Of a stretch of 64,000 nt of DNA, positions 46,024-64,000 are shown piece after piece. The stretch spans positions 41,083 to 105,082 of the forward strand of contig BDIU01000303.1 of assembly GCA_002118135.1 (NCBI GenBank), written 5' to 3'. The stretch is from Trebouxia sp. TZW2008. Its lineage: Eukaryota > Chlorophyta > Trebouxiophyceae > Trebouxiales > Trebouxiaceae. Under the pieces are notes generated by a model, which was not told the origin of the DNA, made no database searches, and saw nothing but the letters and a program-made list of their open reading frames with translations. The position numbers and the translations under genes were made by a program. Each line of letters begins with the position of its first letter. The stretch's first letter is position 1.

Positions 46024-47019
46024 GGTTGTTCTGGTCTGTTCTGTGCTGTCTGCCGCCCTACTGCTGCTGTTGCTGCTGCTGTTGTCACTGCTGCCGTTGT
46101 TACTGCTGTTGCTGCTGTAACATTGTAAGCACTGTTTGAATTGTGCAAGTGCGCAGTGTTTTGTGTGATTGCTGTGGCTGGCAGGAAGCTGCAGGCCCTG
46201 TGCTGCTCAAATCACAGTGTTTTACATTGACCATTTCGAGAAGCGCCATGGATTGAGATCGTGATGCAGGTTGAGGGAGTGGGCAGTTTGAGTGCAGCAC
46301 AAGCCAATGGCGTTGTCAGCAACCAAACAGATGACATGCTTGCGCTTCTGCAGCGCCTGTTGTGACGATTGACATTTGCGACCAATCTGTGTACAAGCTG
46401 ATCATTGACAATGCTTGCTTCAAGCAGACTAGCAGTTGGAGACAAGGACATGCGCAGCGTAACAGTGCCAGATGTTCATTTATTATGAGCTGGATGTTTG
46501 ATTTGATTGTGTTTGTCATGGCGCAACAAACCAAAGTTTGCGCGCACTTCTAACCGTCACAGGTAGCGCTTTCTGACAGTTCTTTGACATTCTAGGTTAT
46601 TGCTGTGGTCGTGGCATTATTTGTTGACAGTATATCTGTTCAGCAAGGAGATGTTGCTGATTACCATTGTCGTTCAGTACTGTACAATTGCAAGGAGTGC
46701 TTCGGATGTATATCTTTCCAAAGACTCAATGCGCAAAGTGGCCTACCGATATTGTATATATCCACATATCCATATGTCATTGTGCTTCAGTGCACCAACC
46801 GTTACTGTGTTGACCGACTGCAAGCTTTGCTGTTTAACAATTTGTGAGTCTTGTTTGCACTCCTTGTACACAAAGTGCCGTGCGTCCTTCCTGGCCTTCG
46901 ATTACCGCAGATAAACAGCCAGGTGGGTCATTTGCATGATGATCTTGGTGACATGGCGTTCACATCAAATTGCAAGATGCCATCAGAATCTGGTCAGGTC
47001 AATCAGCAGCGTGTTCCAG
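46024..47019. other. Convergent 3' region between SppA and GH31
   Basis: No gene supported. Contains the SppA 3' UTR with a CTG/TTG-rich microsatellite (about 46058-46118) and TGTAA at 46116-46120 and 46124-46128. The rest probably includes the GH31 3' UTR. Open frames here are short and lack family motifs. Confidence 0.5.
46116..46128 (+). terminator. Candidate poly(A) signals (two TGTAA) for SppA
   Basis: Two TGTAA pentamers, 93 and 101 nt after the SppA stop codon. Confidence 0.55.
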
Positions 47020-57490
<10,471 letters not shown>

Positions 57491-58126
57491 GACTAAACAA
57501 AGAAAGACTGCTGTGTGTGCAGCGGCTGCAATTAGCAGAAATGCTTGCTGATAAGACTGAATGTTCACTGCACTTGAAAATTGATCCAATCCGCAAAATT
57601 GCCTCCTGGCCTGAGGTCAGTCGGTCACCGCTTCGGTGCAGTGATCACAAATCAAGCCGTTCTTACGCTTCACGCAGTGCTGCCGAAAAAAGCAGCATCG
57701 CTGAGCAAGACGTGCTTGAAAGTGACAACCAAGCGCGAAGCCAACACAGTGTTGCAACGAGAACTGGATGTGCATGACCTATCGTCCATCACGCCCTCAA
57801 CTCGAAGCTCAGCTTCCCTTGCAACTGCCTATCTGTTATGCAGCTATTTGCATATGTCGACTAAGGGCTTGCAGTAGTGATAATTTGTTCCTTGTGCCTG
57901 TCAGAGCCTGCATTCACTGATCAAAGCCAATTCTTTAGCCCTGCTGGAAGCCATGGTTGCACAAACGACTGATCGGCAGCACAGAGGTGATCACCCGCCA
58001 CGGGTGCATCTGCAGCTCGCAAGCGCTGCACGGCTAAACTCTGCAGCATCCTTACACGCAGCACTTCCGTAACTGCTTGCACCGTTGCTGTACCAATAGC
58101 TTGTGCGCGATCATTACACCAAGCGC
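57491..58126. promoter_or_regulatory. Divergent promoter region between GH31 and ALDH genes
   Basis: 636 bp between start codons, CpG-rich from about 57600 into ALDH exon 1 (seven CG in 58381-58440). A plus-strand frame over 57581-57877 has no ATG start and no family motif, so I read it as non-coding. No TATA box seen. Confidence 0.5.
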
Positions 58127-61100
58127 ATGTTGCTGCAGCAGGTGTACAACCATCCCGTGAGTCAGCGGACGCTTATGACAAAGCATTTGCTGCAGCAGAA
58201 GCATTGCCGAAGAATGTGGGAACGCTACTCTGTCGACGTTTCAAACCGGAGCTACTGTACTGAGCCGTGCTCGCTGCAGGGCTTCCTCAACAACAGCTTC
58301 GTTCAAGGCAGCGGGGGCGAAATCCCTGTGATTGACCCGCGTACAGCAGAGCAACTTTTCACAGTGGTAGAGTGTGACTCTGGTGATGTCGATAAAGCAG
58401 TACGCGCTGCGTCGGAAGCGTTCATCAACGGCCCTTGGCCTAGAACTGCAGCTGCTGTAAGGCTCTTGTTTTGTATGACGCATAATTGTCAGTAGTGATG
58501 GTGATGATCAAGTGGCTGAAGTCCATTGCTAAATTTGATTGTGTCTGCAGGAGCGTGCTAAAATGCTGCACAAGCTGGCTGATCTAGTTGAGCAAGAGGC
58601 TGAGGAGTTTGCTTTGTTAGAGGCATTGGTAAGTGGTTGTTCTGCCTCCGAACTGCAAAGAAGCAATGCCTACTGTTCATGACTGCGCAAGCAGAGTCTG
58701 GCATCACAATGTTCATGTTCTGTGCATGGTCTCAGGACGTTGGCAAGCCATTGATGGCTGCCAGAATGATGGATGTTCCAGGCTTCATCAGCTACCTGAG
58801 ATACTATGCTGGGTAGGATGCACATGCCATACTGTATGTACAGCTCAATGCTTGCAAGGCATTGTTGGCTGAAACTTCAGCTGCAATTGAAACTTTGCAT
58901 AGTGGTGGTGATCCCACCAGCACGACATGCAAGATACAGCAATGATGGCATCATAGTTTGCTGAAGGTCAAAGGCCTTATGCAGCGATTAAGCTAGTTCA
59001 TATCTGTGTCTTGTGACAGGTGGGCAGACAAGCTGAGTGGGCAGACGCTGAAGCACGCACTGCCTGTACTGGCATACACTCTGAGGGAGCCATTAGGAGT
59101 GTGTGCCCTGATCACTCCATGGAACTTCCCTCTGGGCCTGCTAGGCATGAAGCTGGGTGCAGCCCTTGCATGTGGCAACACGGTTGTTGTAAAGGTCAGC
59201 CCTGCCATGCAAGCAGTCAGCGGCGGCACAGACCACTTGCAGGTTCTCCAATGCACATTATCATGATGCTGGCAACTGCAACAGGCTGCCCTTGCTTGTG
59301 GCAACACTGATGTAAAGATCAGCCACCAGCAGCATACAGTCCAATTACAGGCTCTCCAATACAATGTTAGTATGATGCGACTGGCCGCAACCAACTAGCT
59401 TGCCTTGCCTATCGCAGCAAAATTATTGTAAATGTCAGTTCCCCTACGCAAGCAATCCGCAGCTATACAGACCACTTTCAGGCTGAAGAAATGCTGTCAA
59501 TTGCAACATACAAGCTGTATTGGCCTGTGTTGAGACTTTCGTTGTAATGCTTAGTTCCTCCACATAAGCAATTGGCAGCCGTCCAGACCGTTTACAAGCT
59601 CTGCAATGCAACATATAGCTTGGCCTACACCTTTCAAGATTGCATTGACATCAAGATGCATGTTCCTTGCAAACAGATAGCACGCATACACCAAGTATAT
59701 TATCTGAATGTAGCAACATGATGGGGTCATATTGCCTGCTGCAGCAAACAAGTGGCCAGCTGTATGACATACCGCATGTTGATCGATCAACAGATTTCAG
59801 ACATGTCTGTAGTGTGAGCTTGAGATTGCGTTGTGCTATGTGCAGTTGCGCACATTGACTGGCTGTGCTGCTGGTTGCAACAAACAAGCTGCATGAAACT
59901 CTGTCCCTTGAACAGATGTGTCTGTTGTGTGTGCCTGAGATGGCCTGATGCTAATCTGTAGCCCATGCAGCTGTCCACTGACTGTCTGTGTGGCTTGCAG
60001 CCTGCTGAGCAAGCCATGCTGACGACCCTCATGCTAGCGCAAGTCTTTGTGAAGGCTGGCTTCCCACCTGGCGTGTTCAATGTTGTTACTGGCTTTGGCC
60101 CCACTGTTGGTGCGGCCCTGGTCAAGCATCCTCTTGTGGACAAGGTGGCCAAATCTTCTAATTTGCCAACCTGTTGCTGCAGATCTGATTTTAGAACCAG
60201 CAAACCTTGATGCCAAGTTGCATGATTGACCTGCATGCTTTGCTGTATGCATTGACACACAACCTCCTTGCAGCAACATGTTCTTCAGTGAGTGCTTCAG
60301 CAAGCATCATGCATGACACAGCTTTGAACATAGCAGCACATGCTTTTTGCAGCTGAGCTTGCTGCTGAGTGCATGAATGAATTGCATGGCACATTTGGTA
60401 GATGTTCTTTGCAGGTGGCGTTCACCGGCAGCTCCACTGTGGGTAAGCAGATTCTGGTTGAGGCAGCTGCAACCATGAAACCAGTCAGCCTTGAGTGTGG
60501 GGGAAAGTGCCCTCTCATCATATGTGTAGATGCTGACATAGAACAGGTATCAAGCCAACAGCTTATCTTTCCAACCGAAAGAAATTCTCTGCTTCACCAT
60601 GGCAACGCTCTCTGGTGCTTAAGATTGATGGCACAAGCCCACATAGAAGCCAGTGACTGTGAAGTACTTGTTTGTGTGACACAGGATCTTCAGCATATCC
60701 ATGGGCAAGCAGCGCCTTTTTTTACCTGTTTTCATACCTTGCACAGTGTGAGCCAGTGCAACTGCATTGGCATTGAGTCCTCAATGTGCCTGGGCGCAGG
60801 CAGTTGAGACAGCTTACCAAGGTGCCTTTCTGAATGCTGGCCAATTCTGCACAGCAGCATCAAGGCTGTTTGTTCATGAGGACATATATGATAAATTCAT
60901 CACCAAACTAGTCCAGCGTGCACAGTCCAGGTAAACTGCTATGTATCAGTTCTGCTGCATGACATTCCTTGCACTCAGTGTCACCTTGTTGCATGATCAG
61001 CGATTGCTTGTCCTGCTGAGGTTGAGTGCACAGTGTGTATGATCACCACTAGACATGCTAGCAGAATGGGTCGCAGCTGCCAAGAGATAGTCAAGGGCGT

Positions 61101-62958
61101 TGCTGTGGGTCGGACTTGTGCTGCTTATTCAACAGCACTTCTTGCTAGATGGAAACAGCATTGATGTTGGTAGGAGTGTAGGTGACCCGTTTGAGCCAAT
61201 CACTGAGCAGGGTCCCATAGCTTTCAAGGAACAGTTTGAGAAGGTCATGTCATTCATTCAAGCTGGAAAGTCAGAAGGAGCTACCCTGCTAACAGGAGGT
61301 GACGCTTTTGCACATTGGCTTGCAACATCAAGCAGAGTCTGGCATTTGCGTGGCACAGCTGAGACATTGCTCACTCCCCAAGCTGTGGCACAGCTTGTTT
61401 GTGTCACACTACCTCCCAAAACCCATCATCTGGCGCTGGATTTGTTTGATAACTTTTCAAAACAGTCAGTTATTCAAGTTATGAATTTTTAGGTTCCTCC
61501 AAATTATCAATTATTCATTTTGTCAATTATTGATTTCCTTCAAATTATCAATTGTTCTTCTTACTAATAAAAAGAGTTGTCCACCCTTGCTCCTGTTCTT
61601 CACCTTGCATGCTGGTCTTTGCTTTTTGTGTGCGTGCTGTTGTCTCACTGTGTCCCACTGGGCTTCTTGCTGAGCACAAATGGACATCTTCCCTGTAGTC
61701 ACAAACCCTAAAGCTTACATTCTGGTCAGCATGGGTCAAATTCACACTCGCTCTGACTGGTGAGGCGTGTGCTGAGCACTGCAAAGTTAGTATCTTGCTT
61801 GCAGGCAAGCAGGTAGGGAGCAAAGGCTACTATGTTGAGCCCACTTTGTTTGCTGATGTCAAGGATGACATGCGTATCGCCCAAGAAGAGGTTTTTGGCC
61901 CGGTGCAGTGCTGCATGAAGTGGAAGACCACTGATGAGGTGAGGTGTTTTGGCATTTTGGTCTTGCATCAGCATTCATCAACAAACATGACTGCACAAGT
62001 CTGAGCTCAACTTTTATGTTGGGTCATGCGTGAACACCTTTTGCTGTTTATTGCAGCCAAATCTGGGAAGAGCAGTCTGATCTTGATTTTGCTTCAGCAA
62101 CGCAGAGCGACAGCAATTCGTCAAATTGCGTGTCTTGTGTGCCAGGCAGTTTTTTGAGACATTGCCAGCAAATGGCATAAGGTAGCAGAGAATGCCATGC
62201 TGCATGTGCAAATGCAGTTGCTGGTTGTGTGCCATGGCCACTTGTTATCGTCATGATCAGACATTTGATATGGGTCAGCTCATGCCTGACCCACAGCAAG
62301 CTTCAAGTCCTCACTGTGGATCAGCGCGGTGTCCATTATGCAAAGTTGACCCTGCTACCGCAGCATTGTGATGCCTGACCTAATCTCAGTTGCAATATAG
62401 CACTGCCTTGTAGTAGGTATCACATTGTCCTATGCTTACTGTTTTTCGATTGCCAAGGAGATCCGTCCTTGGTTGGCACACAGCCAGTCAACACGCTGTA
62501 CGTTGTCATATGATGCCCGGGAGTCATTTTCACACAAGCAAGACAGTGTACTTTGCGTCCTCTTGCCCATGTGTCAATACGATGAACAAGTTGTGGACAT
62601 GATTGCTCAGGTCATTCAGCGCGCAAACAATAGTGCTTTTGGCTTGGCTGCTGGCATCTTCACTAAGGATTTGGACACTGCAAATGAGATGTCAAGGCGC
62701 TTGAAGGCTGGCACCGTGTGGATTAACAACTGCTGGTTTATGTTGAGCCCAGAAATTCCCTTTGGGGGTTACAAGCACAGTGGGCTAGGAGTTGAGGGCG
62801 GTCAAGCAGGCATAGAAGCATTCACCAAGGTGCCTTGCCACTTGCATACTGTGTTGGGATTGGCTGACCTCTGCAAAAGATTTGCACAGCTCAACAAAAC
62901 AGATCGCGACCCCAAGACCCTCTGCTGTCATGTCTTTGAATCTTGCATGATGGCCTGA
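58127..62958 (+). CDS. NAD(P)-dependent aldehyde dehydrogenase (ALDH1/2-like)
   Basis: Ten exons in phase: 58127-58456, 58551-58628, 58736-58812, 59020-59194, 60001-60144, 60415-60546, 60800-60930, 61174-61298, 61805-61938 and 62611 onward. ALDH signatures are intact: [23 protein letters not shown]-loop [11 protein letters not shown], general-base Glu about 295 in SLECGGKCP, catalytic Cys about 329 in [32 protein letters not shown] and [15 protein letters not shown]. The enzyme oxidises aldehydes to acids with NAD(P)+. A 45-residue Arg/Gln-rich leader suggests mitochondrial targeting. The 3' end is uncertain: reading on gives a 43-residue tail to TGA at 62956-62958, while a donor at 62830 (AAG/GTGCC) would allow the short tail usual for the family. 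Exon 4 has decayed copies in the next intron. Confidence 0.93.
59195..59640 (+). repeat. Decayed tandem copies of ALDH exon 4 3' end and flank
   Basis: The segment GCTTGTGGCAACAC...GTAAAG + TCAGC + CAAGCA + CAGACCACTT + GCTCTCCAATGCA recurs about every 130-140 nt: exon end at about 59165, then copies near 59285, 59405 and 59530. Copies degrade with distance (TTGTAAATGTCAG, then TTGTAATGCTTAG). Confidence 0.8.
61480..61580. other. AT-rich patch in ALDH intron 8
   Basis: CAAATTATCAATT occurs twice (61500 and 61540) in a stretch that is mostly A and T, ending ACTAATAAAAAGAG. Unlike flanking sequence. No coding capacity or terminal repeats. Confidence 0.4.
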
Positions 62959-64000
62959 GTGCACCCTGCGGTCCATGTCTTCATTAGTCTTGCCATCCCA
63001 TCTGCATTTGCCTGAGCCATATGCACTGGCAGTTGCGTCAAGGGCAAGTTACTGACCAAATTGTGCTGCCTCAAAGTGGTCTATTTGTGAGTATGTGTTA
63101 TGACAAGTGGAGCAATCAAGCCTTGTAAGGTAAACAGGCTGGAGATGCCATTGTTTGAGCATGCAAGATATCTTGAGAACATATGACAGGGTCCAGAGAC
63201 TTCGCAGGGCGTGTTTATGCATGTGACATGGGTAAAAATAAATTAGGAATACGCTGCGGCTGATTTCATGTCTGCTGTTCAGCTGTCCATCAAGCACAGC
63301 ATGACAGCAAGGGGTGTGCACTGCAGACGAAGGCTGTCATGGTGCCCATTAAGGGTCCTGCTTGGCTGTGAAGGCACATGCAAGTGGCTTCAGTGTTCAC
63401 AGATGCAATGATTCTTTGACCGCAAGGCGTCGGTAACAAATATGTCCTTGAGCAGTTGCAGTTCACGTCAAAACCCTTCAGCATTTCCACATTTCCATCG
63501 TGTCATCTCCACGCATGTCGCTTTCAATTGAGGCGTCTGCAAATGCACTGTATGTTTGTGGCAATTGACTTGTTGCTCAGCTCCTTCGTCACTTTAGGGT
63601 GGGTTGCAGGTCTGTGCAGTGTCTTTGCACTGACGGGATTTTTGTCTCGTGTAATTCTCAATATTCAACGTGCGCTCATCAAAACACGTATCAACAACAA
63701 ATCAAGAGACACACTTGTCACCAGAAAAAGTGTAGATGCTTTGATTGATATCGACGATTGGGCGTTTGAACCGACATTGAGGTGGTGATCGCTTAGCCGC
63801 TCGTTGACTAGGCCATTGTTCGTGCCAATGCCTGGTTCGTCCGGTGTCTGGGTTGGCTATTTGCCTACTGGGAATGGACATCTCCCCTGTACCCAAACAA
63901 AAAAAAAAAAAACCTTCCTCGATAGCTCAGCAGCTTCAGCGATGCTTTTGTGGGCAGAGGATTGTGATGTGCCTGTGGCAGATGCAAGGCAAGCAGTGTT
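62959..64000. other. Right end: ALDH 3' UTR, then a CpG-rich likely promoter
   Basis: TGTAA at 63124-63128 probably serves ALDH. From about 63420 to 63860 CpG becomes frequent, as at the other gene starts in this window, suggesting a further promoter and first exon. Frames here (for example an 80-codon ATG frame at 63549-63788 with one hydrophobic stretch) show no family motif. A 17-base A tract near 63897-63913 follows. Confidence 0.4.
63124..63128 (+). terminator. Candidate poly(A) signal (TGTAA) for ALDH
   Basis: TGTAA 166 nt after the read-through stop at 62958. Confidence 0.4.

Noticed and set aside
57517..57877. Plus-strand open frames upstream of ALDH as a separate gene
   Set aside because: No ATG start, overlap with GH31 5' sequence, no motif; CpG-rich promoter DNA tends to be stop-poor.
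63549..63788. 80-codon ATG frame with a hydrophobic stretch as a small membrane protein
   Set aside because: No Kozak, splice or homology support; it sits in a CpG-rich promoter-like block. Kept only as a note.
61660..63905. Shared ATGGACATCTYCCCTGTA at 61680 and 63873, one copy next to a poly-A tract, as a retroelement tail
   Set aside because: About 18 bases with one mismatch is expected by chance in 64 kb, there is no flanking duplication, and the rest of the two sites differs.
63914..64000. Possible tRNA start (CCTCGATAGCTCAGCAG resembles a 5' acceptor plus D-arm)
   Set aside because: The D-stem does not close well, no convincing anticodon arm follows, and the 3' half is beyond the window.

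Overview
The window looks like nuclear DNA of a green alga (Chlorophyta, plausibly Trebouxiophyceae). The genes are intron-dense, with GT-AG introns mostly of 50-700 nt and acceptors usually read GCAG. Several genes are followed by TGTAA, the green-algal poly(A) signal. The contents mix plastid proteins of plant type (SppA, SDR/CIA30) with a four-domain voltage-gated cation channel of the kind land plants lack. Gene models were built by hand from reading frame, intron phase and splice consensus. In the models called firm below, every junction keeps phase from start to stop.

Layout, left to right: (A) 5' half of a four-repeat voltage-gated channel, minus strand, running off the left edge (1-8144). 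(B) SDR/CIA30 plastid protein, plus (8446-14760). (C) PIG-H-like GPI-anchor enzyme subunit, minus (15819-16573). (D) Kelch-repeat protein, plus (16872-21976). (E, F) two tandem F-box/LRR-like paralogues, minus (22620-23915 and 25068-26766); the second carries apparent disabling lesions. (G) a long unrecognised gene, minus (27311-38330). (H) SppA protease IV, plus (38952-46023). (I) GH31 alpha-glucosidase with a trefoil domain, minus (47020-57490). (J) aldehyde dehydrogenase, plus (58127 to about 62958). The last kilobase has no firm gene but looks like another promoter. The genes share no pathway. They are arranged as divergent pairs A/B, C/D, G/H and I/J, each over a short CpG-rich shared promoter.

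The strongest unexplained structure is that nearly every large gene carries decayed tandem copies of its own exons, with flanking splice sites, inside its introns. I call these ghost exons. Examples sit next to the CIA30 exon, kelch exons 3, 6 and 7, SppA exons 6, 9, 12 and 13, GH31 exons 4, 10 and 12, ALDH exon 4 and several exons of gene G. Some keep an open frame and acceptor; others have lost catalytic residues or gained stops. The window also holds a 190-bp near-perfect inverted repeat in an intron (35201-35390), a possible small-RNA precursor or MITE. CpG appears confined to gene starts and depleted in gene bodies, a pattern that would fit gene-body methylation. No rRNA, convincing tRNA, CRISPR array or autonomous transposon was seen.
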